Positions 1-7,301 of a stretch of DNA of 16,382 bases are shown piece by piece. The notes below the pieces were generated by a model. That model made no database searches and had not been told where the DNA came from. It saw only the letters and a program-made list of their open reading frames with translations. Within the stretch, counting starts at the first letter, position 1; each line of letters opens with the position of its first letter. This DNA is from an uncultured Akkermansia sp. (GTDB taxonomy: Bacteria; Verrucomicrobiota; Verrucomicrobiia; Verrucomicrobiales; Akkermansiaceae). The stretch spans positions 1-16,382 of the forward strand of contig CAJGCY010000045.1 in NCBI GenBank assembly GCA_904501955.1. The letters run 5' to 3'. The position numbers and the translations under genes were made by a program.

Positions 1-328
1 GACGTTAGGCAGGGGTGGAGCGGCGAAGCCGCGGAACCCCTGTTAGGGTAAGAAATTTAAATGGAACCCAGGGAACCTGTGGTGACAGAATGCGTGGCTT
101 AAATTGCCGTATCGACCACAAAACAAATGCTTTGAAAAAAAGTGCCACCCCGGCTCGGAGCTCCCGTCTTCGCGTCTCGCTTCGCTACGGTCCTCGCCAT
201 TATATGTCACCACAGGTTCCCGGGGTTCCATTCCTTTTTTGTTGATATACAGGGGTTCGGGGCTTCGAGTCTTCGCTTTCTACGCCCTCGCAGGCCGTTC
301 GCTGGCGCTCACTCCACCACCTAACGTC
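1..328. repeat. Imperfect inverted-repeat element at the left edge
   Basis: Three blocks on the left are found again, inverted and in mirrored order, on the right: 1-9 with 320-328, 34-43 with 249-258, and 61-87 with 205-231 (26 of 27 positions match). The gaps between the second and third blocks are 17 nt on both sides, so 34-87 and 205-258 pair without a length difference. A compact hairpin lies inside the left arm at 11-41 (stems aggggt/acccct and gcggc/gccgc). The right arm carries extra sequence at about 268-310. I see no credible gene within. The element may begin before the window. It could be a MITE-like element, a duplicated and inverted intergenic repeat, or part of an integron cassette. 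Confidence 0.6.
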
Positions 329-358
329 CGTCGCCCCTTACGGGGCTTCAAGTTAGGC
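319..358. other. attC-like hairpin (integron recombination site candidate)
   Basis: The sequence starts with acctaac (319-325), which fits the R'' consensus RYYYAAC, and ends with gttaggc (352-358), which fits the R' consensus GTTRRRY. Inside are unpaired spacers of 7 and 5 nt, a 5-bp stem gcccc/ggggc (333-337 with 342-346) and a 4-nt loop. That is the order of elements in a folded attC site, though 40 nt is near the lower size limit. A second gttaggc is at 4-10, so 4-352 would have the shape of a small gene-less cassette. No integron integrase is present in the window, and similar hairpins without the R boxes occur nearby, so the call is tentative. Confidence 0.3.
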
Positions 359-526
359 GGGCATGCGCCCGCAGTAATACTCATTTCAGTTCGCCTACGG
401 CTCACGCGAACGCTCGCTAACGCTCACACGAACGCTTGGGGCTTGCGCCCCTTCGCGCGAACGCTCGCTGTCGCTCACGTGAACGTTCGCCCTTTCGGGC
501 TCACACGAAAACGCCCCTTTCGGGGC
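357..526. repeat. Cluster of short GC-rich hairpins with a 51-bp direct repeat
   Basis: At least four compact palindromes follow one another: 357-372 (gcgggc/gcccgc), 438-451 (ggggc/gcccc), 489-500 (gccc/gggc) and 513-526 (gcccc/ggggc). The block at 406-427 recurs at 457-478 with 20 of 22 bases identical, 51 bp apart. The 10-mer cggggcttca also occurs at both 341-350 and 521-530. This is the texture of REP or BIME-like intergenic repeats. No protein-coding signal is convincing here, although frames are open on the plus strand. Confidence 0.55.
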
Positions 527-547
527 TTCAACTTCCGAATTATGGAG

Positions 548-587
548 AAAAAGGGCAGGGCAAAGGGAGCAGCCCCCATGCCCTGCC
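548..587 (-). terminator. Intrinsic terminator after the PIN-ankyrin gene
   Basis: A perfect 8-bp stem (ggcagggc at 554-561 with gccctgcc at 580-587) is followed, on the minus strand, by c and a run of five T (plus-strand 548-552 are A). It sits 24 bp beyond the stop codon of the gene ending at 612, where a rho-independent terminator would be expected. Confidence 0.7.
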
Positions 588-611
588 ATGAAAAAAGCAA
601 GAGACGCGTAA

Positions 612-2144
612 TTATCTATTCTCCAGCTGAGCAATGATAGCCGTATTGTTCTGGCGGCGAGCAATCTCGATGAGGGTTTCACCGGTCTCCGGGGAGTAAA
701 CGGTGGCGGGAGCGCCCTTGGAGAGGGCGATGGAGATAATCTTCCAGAGCTGCTCATAGGCGCCGGCGGGGCGGCTGACGAGGCGAGCGAGCTGTACCAT
801 AGCCTCCTTGCAGTAGGTCATGGGGCCGCACTTGTCCATGAGGGCCTGCAAGAGCTCGAAGTGCTCGGCATCTTCACCCAAGTAGAAGGGGTCGGAGAAG
901 TTGTAGAAGTTAATCACCCACCAATTGAAGCAGGAGACATCAATGGACTCCGCACGCTCGATGAGCACGCGCAGGCAGTTATTCTTGCTCTGGCAAAGGG
1001 AGGTGATGATACCATTGCGCAGGTTGGCCCCCTTCTCAATGTAGGCACACATGCTCTCGATGTCTTCGCTCTTGATGGCGCCGATGAGCTGAGGCACAAA
1101 GGAGGAGGGTTTCTTCTCCGCCGGAGCCCACTCTTGCGGAGCGGCAGGAGCGACGGCGTTCATACGCGGGCGTGGCTGGCGGGGAGCAGCAGGCGCGGGA
1201 GAAGTGGAGGCATCGTTAAGCTTCAGGTAGCTCAAGAAGCCGTACTTGTTGATGGTCATGAAATCCACGAAGGGGAACCTATCACACTTCGGGCGGCGGT
1301 TGCGCAGCTCATTGGCACGCGCGGCATCATCCGTCACGAGGATGAGGCGGTCCGCCTCCGCGTTGGACTCACTGAGGTAAAGCTCACCCAGCAAGGCATC
1401 CGTCTCACGCATCTGCGGATCTGTCTCAATGACATGCAGGATTTCAGAGTTAGCCTCCAGCGTGGGGCTGACCTGGGGGAGGATGTCCTCCGTGAGGGAG
1501 GAGCGCAGCACCTGCACCCATTTTCCCTGGTTCTGCATGGGCTCAGCCACGTTGGCGAGGAAGCGGTCCGCATTGGGATTGAGCAAGGCCGTGCTGTCAA
1601 CATACACCGGGCTGTTACCCACCATCTCCGCCAAGCGCATACGGGCTTGAGCCTCCTTACGGCGAGACATTTCCGAGAAGGAAATCAGCTCACCATCAGG
1701 CCAAATGGTCATAATAGCCGTCGAGTCATCCCCCTCTTCCGGCATACAGCAATTTTCCACATCCGTAGCAAGCTGCTGGTCATGAGTAATCAGCATCTGT
1801 CTACGCTTACGATGATTATAGAAGAAAAGGCGTACGAACTGGCGATCGGCCGTGCCGGCCACGTCCTCACCTTCTTCTGTTTCAATGACATCCGCATAGC
1901 GGGCGATTTGGTCCAGCGCCAGCTGAGCAACCAGCTTGAGGGGCGCGCAATTTTCCAATTCTTTACGGACTCCGTTTATAATCGTCAGTTTACGGCCGCT
2001 CTCGCGCAGCACAGGTGCTACACCCTGCAAAAACTCCCCTACTTCCGGGGTCATCCAAGTGCAGGCGTCCACGTAAACAACGTCATATGAAGTGACGGCA
2101 GACCAACTATTTGCCGTAGATACGGCAGCATCAGATTGTAACAT
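612..2144 (-). CDS. Tandem PIN-like domain protein with ankyrin-like C-terminus
   Basis: This 510-aa soluble protein has two successive regions with the sequence pattern of PIN-domain nucleases. Region 1 (about 20-155) starts VVYVDACTW with D26, has E62 (VRKEL), D100 and the terminal LITHDQQLATDV with D122 and D128. Region 2 (about 178-300) repeats this with VYVDSTALL (D183), E219, D249 and LILVTDDAARANEL (D272/D273). Each therefore has a plausible acidic quartet for metal binding, as in VapC-type RNases. A Pro/Ala-rich linker (about 314-345) leads to a helical region (350-510) with ankyrin-like helix pairs, such as AIKSEDIESMCAYIEKGANL and the ending GETLIEIARRQNNTAIIAQL. No signal peptide or membrane segment is visible. 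The gene stands alone, with no small antitoxin gene beside it, and is followed by an intrinsic terminator. The PIN assignment rests on motifs read by eye. RNA cleavage, possibly with protein binding through the C-terminus, is inference. Confidence 0.7.
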   Translation of the reverse strand: MLQSDAAVSTANSWSAVTSYDVVYVDACTWMTPEVGEFLQGVAPVLRESGRKLTIINGVRKELENCAPLKLVAQLALDQIARYADVIETEEGEDVAGTADRQFVRLFFYNHRKRRQMLITHDQQLATDVENCCMPEEGDDSTAIMTIWPDGELISFSEMSRRKEAQARMRLAEMVGNSPVYVDSTALLNPNADRFLANVAEPMQNQGKWVQVLRSSLTEDILPQVSPTLEANSEILHVIETDPQMRETDALLGELYLSESNAEADRLILVTDDAARANELRNRRPKCDRFPFVDFMTINKYGFLSYLKLNDASTSPAPAAPRQPRPRMNAVAPAAPQEWAPAEKKPSSFVPQLIGAIKSEDIESMCAYIEKGANLRNGIITSLCQSKNNCLRVLIERAESIDVSCFNWWVINFYNFSDPFYLGEDAEHFELLQALMDKCGPMTYCKEAMVQLARLVSRPAGAYEQLWKIISIALSKGAPATVYSPETGETLIEIARRQNNTAIIAQLENR

Positions 2145-2343
2145 ATTTAATATTAATATATAAGGTTAACAAAGCGCTTCCCGATACAGGCACCTACGGT
2201 TGCATCTATTAAACCGAATCGGTACATTTTATCGGACAACATGCATATTCTAGCGCCCTGCTCATGCAAAGTCAACCCCAAATTACGCAAAACTTCGTAA
2301 TAATGATAGGAATATGACACAAAGCCCCCCCCCTCCTGCCCTT

Positions 2344-2411
2344 GAGCGCATGCGGCGCTCACAGCGGGAGAATATGCGACCCCCCGGCTGCTCACGGCAA
2401 CCGGGGGGTCG
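2344..2411 (-). terminator. Two strong hairpins downstream of thioredoxin
   Basis: An 11-bp perfect stem (2377-2387 with 2401-2411, core cgaccccccgg) with a 13-nt loop lies 25 bp after the thioredoxin stop. A second 6-bp stem (gagcgc 2344-2349 with gcgctc 2355-2360) follows. Neither has a T tract on the minus strand, so this may be a rho-dependent or RNA-stabilising 3' end rather than a classical intrinsic terminator. The rest of the 292-bp gap (2145-2436) is AT-rich close to 2145. There the minus strand reads tatatattaatatt just before the start of the PIN-ankyrin gene, a plausible -10 region. I see no gene in the gap. Confidence 0.5.
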
Positions 2412-2436
2412 AGTTATAACACTGACTGATGAAGGA

Positions 2437-2754
2437 TTACATGCAGGCGCGCAGTTTGGCCAGAATGTTATCCTTGGAAGTAGCGCCAACCACGCGATCC
2501 ACCTCCTCACCATTCTTGATGAAAATGAGGGTGGGAACATTGCGCACGTTGAAACGGCGAGCAAGCTCAGCAGCTTGGTCTACGTCCACCTTGGCTACCT
2601 TAGCGGAACCGGCAAGCTCGTTTGCCACTTGGTCAACAATGGGGGAGATCATCTTGCAGGGACCGCACCAAGTTGCCCAAAAGTCAATCAGGACAGGAAC
2701 GGGAGACTGAAGAACCTCCGCTTCGAAGTTGCTTTCTGTTATCTGTAATGCCAT
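2437..2754 (-). CDS. trxA: Thioredoxin
   Basis: A 105-aa single-domain thioredoxin, the normal length for the family. It reduces disulfides in cytoplasmic proteins and is itself recycled by thioredoxin reductase. The active site WCGPC is at 29-33 (redox cysteines C30 and C33), preceded by the family core VLIDFWATW. The buried Asp is D24, the cis-proline is P74 in NVPT, and KNGEEVDRVVGA gives the usual late beta-strand and glycine motif. No signal peptide is present, so it is cytoplasmic. The start at 2754 gives the expected short N-terminal strand. Only a weak ribosome-binding sequence is visible. It lies 42 bp downstream of the stop of the Pro/Ala-rich gene on the same strand, so cotranscription is possible but unproven. 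Two hairpins follow its stop. Confidence 0.96.
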   Translation of the reverse strand: MALQITESNFEAEVLQSPVPVLIDFWATWCGPCKMISPIVDQVANELAGSAKVAKVDVDQAAELARRFNVRNVPTLIFIKNGEEVDRVVGATSKDNILAKLRACM

Positions 2755-2796
2755 AGTATTATCTTAGACTCAGGTTAATCTGATTCCGTTGAAATT

Positions 2797-3945
2797 TTAC
2801 TCTTCTTCCTCGGAAGATTCCTCATCGTCACCGCTTTCCTCATCCTCGGCAGCGGAGTCCTCAGAATCATCGGTAGACTCCTCGTCACCGGCATCTTCCT
2901 CATCATCAGCAGCGGCGTCGGAATCCGCAGCGGAGGAATCGGAATCACCGGCATCAGCAGCGGCACCGGCTTTGGGCTCACCCCACAGGTACTCCGTGGT
3001 GCGGTCCGGGGTCTGGTCCGTCAGGTAAAGCACAACCATAGCACCGATGACGGTAAGAACGCACAGGATGCTCACCACCAGCAGCACGGGGCTGGGCTTG
3101 GCGGGTTCCTCCTCCTCAGCGGGAGCAGCCTTACCGAAGCCGGCAGGCTTGGTGAAACCGGCGGGCTTAGTGAAGCCGGCAGGCTTACCAACGGGAGCCG
3201 TAGCGGTGGGCATGGCCATGGTGGAAGCGCCGGAGGGCTTAGCTGCACCAGCCGCAGGAGCTGCGGGCTTGGTAGCAGGCACGGGTGCTGCACCGGTGGA
3301 TGCGGGTTTCACCGGGCCCGGAGCGGCAGGACGAGCCGGCACGCCGATGGGCACGGTCGGGGAAAGCTTAGGAGCACCGGGAGCGGAGGGCTTGGGAGCG
3401 CCGGGGGCAGAAGGCTTGGGCGCACCGGGAGCTACCGGGGGCTTGGGAGCTGCCAAAGGCACTGTGGTGGCAGCGGTTGTAGGAACGGGTGCGGCAGGAG
3501 CACCGGCTGCCGGGCGCGGGGGAACAGGGCGCGTGGGAGCTGCCGGGGCAGCAGGAGCACCTGTTACCGGAGCCTTGGGCGGCATGGGGGCTGCAGGAGC
3601 AGCGGATACCGGAGCCTTAGGCGGCATGGGGGCTGCGGGAGCAGCGGACATCGGAGCCTTGGGCGGCATGGGGGCTGCAGGAGCAGAGGATACCGGAGCC
3701 TTGGGCGGCATGGGGGCTGCGGGAGCAGCGGATGCCGGAGCCTTGGGCGGCATGGGAGCCACGGGAGCAGCGGACATCGGAGCCTTAGGCGGCATAGGAG
3801 CCACGGGAGCACCCGTCACCGGGGGCTTGGGCGGCATGGGTGCAACAGGAGCAGCCCCCGAGACCGGAGGCTTGGGCATCGGAACCGCAGGTGCCGCGGG
3901 GGCACCCGGTCGAACTGGCGAAGGGGGCGGAGGAGGTGTACTCAT
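2797..3945 (-). CDS. Pro/Ala-repeat single-pass membrane protein with acidic C-terminus
   Basis: A 382-aa low-complexity protein of unknown function. Residues 1-280 are Pro/Ala/Lys-rich and built from repeats: seven 14-residue units of the form MPPKAPVSAAPAAP (37-134), three 8-residue units around KPSAPGAP (about 171-194) and three 6-residue KPAGFT-like units (254-271). After an EEEE patch comes one hydrophobic segment, about 286-308 (PVLLVVSILCVLTVIGAM). The tail of about 75 residues is dominated by Asp, Glu, Ser and Ala, ending in EEEE. With no N-terminal signal sequence, the likely topology puts the basic Pro-rich region in the cytoplasm and the acidic tail outside, but this is inference. 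The antisense strand also stays open for 320 codons, an effect of the repeated codons. The gene lies between the O-antigen-ligase-like gene and trxA on the same strand. The 141-bp upstream gap shows only a loose promoter candidate. Confidence 0.75.
   Translation of the reverse strand: MSTPPPPPSPVRPGAPAAPAVPMPKPPVSGAAPVAPMPPKPPVTGAPVAPMPPKAPMSAAPVAPMPPKAPASAAPAAPMPPKAPVSSAPAAPMPPKAPMSAAPAAPMPPKAPVSAAPAAPMPPKAPVTGAPAAPAAPTRPVPPRPAAGAPAAPVPTTAATTVPLAAPKPPVAPGAPKPSAPGAPKPSAPGAPKLSPTVPIGVPARPAAPGPVKPASTGAAPVPATKPAAPAAGAAKPSGASTMAMPTATAPVGKPAGFTKPAGFTKPAGFGKAAPAEEEEPAKPSPVLLVVSILCVLTVIGAMVVLYLTDQTPDRTTEYLWGEPKAGAAADAGDSDSSAADSDAAADDEEDAGDEESTDDSEDSAAEDEESGDDEESSEEEE
3544..3837 (-). repeat. 42-bp tandem repeats (seven units) inside the Pro/Ala-rich gene
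   Basis: Seven consecutive 42-bp units encode the 14-residue repeat MPP-K-(A/P)-P-x-(S/T)-x-AP-(V/A)-AP. The units differ by a few substitutions, for example VTG, MSA, ASA and VSS at the variable core, and have no frame-breaking changes. Such arrays can gain or lose units by slippage or recombination, so the copy number may vary between strains. Confidence 0.85.
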
Positions 3946-4086
3946 AACAGTCAGTAAAGTCTATGCCGCCAAAGCGGATTTCTTTTATATTGCACTTTTT
4001 TTCCGCTAATGCAAGCAGAAAACGCAGGGAAGGAGCATTTTTTCATGAATAAATGCCGTACAAAGGTAAAACAGGGGGATAAAACG

Positions 4087-6159
4087 CTATTTTCCGTCAT
4101 TTTGGAAGCGGCGGTAGAGGGCAGGTTTGCCATTCTGCTCCATAGGTGCGGTCCACGAGTCATCCGGCGCGATACCGACCGCGCGAAGGGTGGCGGCATC
4201 CAGCTTACAATGGGCGAAAAAGCGCTTACGCTCAGGGGTACCGCCATCCACCCAGGTGTGCTTACCGCTGCGGTAGGGCAAGCTGGGGTGCAAGGCCGTG
4301 CCGGACTGAAAAATACGCTCAGCATACGTGAAGAGGGAGAGGGCACGGGGGGCATTACCCTGCGACATAGACTGCTGAGCCCAGCGGTAGAGGTTGGTCG
4401 CATAATAGGTTGCCCAGCAGTTTTGCAAGCAATTTTTTGGGCCATCGCCGGGGTAATAACGGCGGTACACCTGCTCCGCCTCCGCAAAGCGGCCTTGGCG
4501 CTGCAGCACATCCGCCAGCATGGTGGCGGTGAAGATTTGGCGAGGGTTATTCTGCAAGGCACAGCGCAGGGAGCGCTCGAAGGCCGGCCAATCGAGCTCG
4601 CCGGTCGCACTGAGCACGTAGTAGTCCAAGATGCGCGTATCCGGGTAATCCGGCACAGCGTTGAGCAAAAATGCACTTTGCTCCGCGCTCGGCGCCCCTT
4701 GCTTTACCAAGGAATGGTACTCCCACTGGGCAGCCCAGCCCTTGTACAGCTTGCAGCACTGCGCACCAACGCCGTAGCACAGGGTTGCCAGCAGCAGCAA
4801 GAGTAAGCACTTGCCAAGCCCGGCCTGCGCACGCAATGGGCGCACCCCGGGGCGTGAACCGGGCGCCCAGTTACGGAAGTCGAACAAGCGGCACGGGGCC
4901 TGCGGGAAGGGTGAGGCCAGCACCCCGGCAGCAAAGGCAGTCATCCCCACCAGCGCGAAGCTGTGCCATACAAAATCCGTGAAGGCAGCAGCAGCCACAC
5001 AAACCACACACAGCAGCGCAAGGGCAACTTTGCAGCGGCGCTCCGCCGCTACGTGCTCGGACATCAGCGCGCGCACCCCCTGCACCACCAGCAGGAGCAC
5101 CGTGCCGAACATCAACACCACGCCCACAAATCCGTAATCCACCCACGCTTGCAGGTAGTCATTGTGCGCATAGTTGGGCAGCTCCCATTCCCCATATTCC
5201 GGGGCTATCACCCATTGCGTGGCAGCAGCGCCGAACCCGTGTAACGGCGCCTCCGAGGCAGCGCGCAGGGCATCCCCCCATATCAGGAAGCGCAGGTGTG
5301 TATCCACCCCCAGCAGCATATCCAACAAACTGTGCCCCAAGAACAAATCCGCAAAGAACACCAGCACGGCCACGGCTATAAGCGCCCCGGCCACAGCCAA
5401 ACACGTGCCCACGCGCTGCTTATTCATGACGCGCAGCAAAATCCACAGCATAATCCCCAGCCCCAGCAGCAAGGGCAGCGCCAGCCACACCACGCGCGTA
5501 CGGCAAAAGAAGGAGCCCACCACAGCGGCCACACCCACCGCCAAACTCAGCAGCCCGCGCACCGTGTAGGCGCGCTCCCACACCACTCGCCACACCAGTA
5601 ACATGCCGCTGAGCATGAAAAACAAGCCTGCAAAGTTCTTGTAAATGAACAGCGTGGTGTTGCGCGTATTCGCCCCGCACAGGCTGATATCCGGGCGGCC
5701 GACCCAGCACAGGCTCAGGTCCGTAGCATTGCTCAACCACATCCCCGCAAAATTTGCCAGCACCGCCAAGCACAAAACCGCGGCCACGCCACCGCTGCCG
5801 TTCACCTGCCCCGCATACACACCGGCCAAGAAAAACACGAACCCGCCGAATATCAAACCGCTGTCCACCCAGCCCTCCACCAGTGAGGGGCTCAGCATGC
5901 TGCACACGGCATAATACACCCCTACCCCCAAACAAAACCACCCACTCAGCGACATGCGCACCACTTTGTACCCCATTGCCACGCCCAATACCACCACGCC
6001 CAACACCGCCACCAGCACCCAACCGGCAGGCATAAATGAGGAGGCATGCCCATCCACCGCGGACATGGCAGCCACCCACAGCAAAGCCAACAACAGCATG
6101 GCGAGTTTCCACGCCTTACTGTCCACCAAGCGCTTACGAGCTTTTACTTCCTGTTGCAT
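4087..6159 (-). CDS. O-antigen ligase/polymerase-like (Wzy_C) membrane protein with TPR-like tail
   Basis: A 690-aa inner-membrane protein. Roughly a dozen hydrophobic segments fill residues 18-415, and one more lies at about 450-468. The long periplasmic-type loop before the late membrane helices holds the O-antigen ligase/Wzy_C signature NYAHNDYLQAWVDYGFVGVV (329-348, with H332, D334 and D341). Upstream, IYKNFAG (172-178) and FFCRTRVVWL (218-227) match other conserved family spots with functional Arg residues. The C-terminal 470-690 is hydrophilic and helical; ADVLQRQGRFAEAEQVYRRY (549-568) is TPR-like. Family members join or polymerise undecaprenyl-linked glycans on the periplasmic side, or glycosylate proteins; the actual substrate cannot be read from the sequence. 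The start at 6159 directly precedes the first hydrophobic stretch. It lies downstream of prs but is separated from it by an intrinsic terminator. Confidence 0.85.
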   Translation of the reverse strand: MQQEVKARKRLVDSKAWKLAMLLLALLWVAAMSAVDGHASSFMPAGWVLVAVLGVVVLGVAMGYKVVRMSLSGWFCLGVGVYYAVCSMLSPSLVEGWVDSGLIFGGFVFFLAGVYAGQVNGSGGVAAVLCLAVLANFAGMWLSNATDLSLCWVGRPDISLCGANTRNTTLFIYKNFAGLFFMLSGMLLVWRVVWERAYTVRGLLSLAVGVAAVVGSFFCRTRVVWLALPLLLGLGIMLWILLRVMNKQRVGTCLAVAGALIAVAVLVFFADLFLGHSLLDMLLGVDTHLRFLIWGDALRAASEAPLHGFGAAATQWVIAPEYGEWELPNYAHNDYLQAWVDYGFVGVVLMFGTVLLLVVQGVRALMSEHVAAERRCKVALALLCVVCVAAAAFTDFVWHSFALVGMTAFAAGVLASPFPQAPCRLFDFRNWAPGSRPGVRPLRAQAGLGKCLLLLLLATLCYGVGAQCCKLYKGWAAQWEYHSLVKQGAPSAEQSAFLLNAVPDYPDTRILDYYVLSATGELDWPAFERSLRCALQNNPRQIFTATMLADVLQRQGRFAEAEQVYRRYYPGDGPKNCLQNCWATYYATNLYRWAQQSMSQGNAPRALSLFTYAERIFQSGTALHPSLPYRSGKHTWVDGGTPERKRFFAHCKLDAATLRAVGIAPDDSWTAPMEQNGKPALYRRFQNDGK

Positions 6160-6193
6160 GTGCTTATTCTACCAAATGCGAGCGACTTTGTAC

Positions 6194-6235
6194 ACAGAAA
6201 AGCAGCCTTACCGCCGGGTAAAGCTGCTTTTCTGT
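6194..6235 (-). terminator. Intrinsic terminator after prs
   Basis: A 13-bp perfect stem (acagaaaagcagc 6194-6206 with gctgcttttctgt 6223-6235) has an inner ttacc/ggtaa pair (6208-6212 with 6217-6221) closing a small loop. The T run is inside the descending arm. It lies 30 bp past the prs stop and before the start of the O-antigen-ligase-like gene at 6159, so it probably ends prs transcripts. It is symmetric enough to work in both directions. Confidence 0.75.
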
Positions 6236-6264
6236 AAAAAGGAACGGGCTGTTCCGTGCGTCCA

Positions 6265-7203
6265 TCAGTTCCCTACCTCGAACAGGTGGGTAACGGAGGC
6301 ATTCTTGTGAATGTTCATGATGGCCTGAGCGAAGAGCGGAGCAATGCTCACGGTATCCACGCGGTCGGAACCACATGCCATGGGTACGGAGTCAGAGGTG
6401 AGCAAGCGCTCAATCGGGCTGTCTGCCAAGCGCACGCGAGCCTTGTCATTCAGCACGGCGTGAGATACACCGGCGAAAATGCGGGCAGCACCGTGCTCCT
6501 TCAGGATGGAGGCCGCTGCGCAGAGCGTACCGCCGGATTCCGTCATATCATCCACCAGCAGCACATCCTTACCGGCTACATCACCGATGAGGGCGTGGGC
6601 GTCCACCTCCGTGGCGGAGATACGCTGCTTGGCCACGATGGCAAGCTGGGTACCGAGGATGTTGGCATAGCTCTTAGCCGTCTTCACGCCGCCGATGTCG
6701 GGGGAAACGACGACAAGGTTGTTGATATCCTTCACATAGTGCTCCTTGAGGTGCTTGATGAGCACCGGCAGGGAGTAGAGGTGATCCACCGGAATCTCAA
6801 AGAAGCCCTGAATCTGGGCTGCGTGCAAATCCATGGTCAGCACGCGGTTTACACCGGCTGCCGTCAGCAGGTTGGCCACCAACTTGGAGGTGATGGGCAC
6901 TCTGGGCTTATCCTTGCGGTCCTGGCGTGCATAGCCATAGAACGGCATGACGGCTGTAATGCGGCTGGCGCTGGCTCGGCGCACGGCATCCACCATAACA
7001 AGCAGCTCCATCAGGTTATGATTGGTCGGCGGGCAGGTAGGCTGTACGATGAATACGTCCTCCCCGCGGATGGACTCGTTAATCTGTACAAAGCTCTCAC
7101 CATCCGGGAAAGCGTTGACCGTGGTGTCACAAAGGGGCAGGCCCATCTCCTTGGCGATGTCCTGGGCTAACTGGGGGTGTGCGGTTCCGCTGATGATTTT
7201 CAT
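6265..7203 (-). CDS. prs: Ribose-phosphate pyrophosphokinase (PRPP synthase)
   Basis: A 312-aa cytoplasmic enzyme that transfers pyrophosphate from ATP to ribose 5-phosphate, making PRPP for purine, pyrimidine, histidine, tryptophan and NAD synthesis. Visible motifs are the N-terminal phosphoribosyl fold with FPDGE (32-36), MPFYGYARQDRKDKPR (86-101, ATP binding), TMDLHAAQIQGFF (123-135) and the PRPP-binding loop VLLVDDMTESGGT (214-226). The usual KRR of the flexible catalytic loop reads KQR here (192-194). Length and order fit class I enzymes. I chose the ATG at 7203 (MKIISGTAHP) because it starts directly at the first beta-strand. The frame is open up to 7317, but that would add 38 residues foreign to the family and would overlap the start of the divergent exosortase gene. 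It is divergent to the exosortase gene across 98 bp. Confidence 0.95.
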   Translation of the reverse strand: MKIISGTAHPQLAQDIAKEMGLPLCDTTVNAFPDGESFVQINESIRGEDVFIVQPTCPPTNHNLMELLVMVDAVRRASASRITAVMPFYGYARQDRKDKPRVPITSKLVANLLTAAGVNRVLTMDLHAAQIQGFFEIPVDHLYSLPVLIKHLKEHYVKDINNLVVVSPDIGGVKTAKSYANILGTQLAIVAKQRISATEVDAHALIGDVAGKDVLLVDDMTESGGTLCAAASILKEHGAARIFAGVSHAVLNDKARVRLADSPIERLLTSDSVPMACGSDRVDTVSIAPLFAQAIMNIHKNASVTHLFEVGN

Positions 7204-7301
7204 GAATGAGAATTGATGTGTGTGCACGTCTATTCTTGACATTTTCGCAAAAATATCAATACTAAAAGTGCACGCAGGCACATTTTTTTTATCATCGGAA
7301 A
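7204..7301. promoter_or_regulatory. Divergent promoter region between prs and exosortase
   Basis: On the plus strand a perfect -35 hexamer TTGACA (7236-7241) precedes an AT-rich stretch; the best -10 options around 7258-7265 (atacta) are weak. On the minus strand ttgata near 7257 could serve as a -35 for prs. The palindrome gtgcac occurs twice, at 7222-7227 and 7268-7273, flanking the promoter candidates 46 bp apart, an arrangement compatible with a regulator-binding pair. No clear Shine-Dalgarno sequence stands before either start. Confidence 0.4.

Noticed and set aside
61..231. Complete insertion sequence or MITE with target-site duplication
   Set aside because: The 27-bp inverted repeats are real, but I found no matching direct repeats just outside them and no transposase, so it is reported only as an inverted-repeat element.
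104..637. Plus-strand ORF of 177 codons in the left repeat region
   Set aside because: It runs through inverted repeats and hairpins, has low-complexity Arg/Ala/Leu content and overlaps the end of the PIN-ankyrin gene; no domain is recognisable.
861..2090. 409-codon plus-strand ORF antisense to the PIN-ankyrin gene
   Set aside because: It is the complementary frame of a GC-rich gene; its translation shows no motif while the minus strand has clear PIN patterns.
2153..2395. 80-codon minus-strand ORF between trxA and the PIN-ankyrin gene
   Set aside because: Its ATG lies inside the strong hairpin downstream of trxA, its sequence is unremarkable, and its end overlaps the AT-rich promoter-like stretch of the next gene.
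3047..4009. 320-codon Gly/Ala-rich plus-strand ORF antisense to the Pro/Ala protein
   Set aside because: It is produced by the complement of GCN/CCN codons in the repeats. The minus frame has the membrane segment and acidic tail with natural composition.
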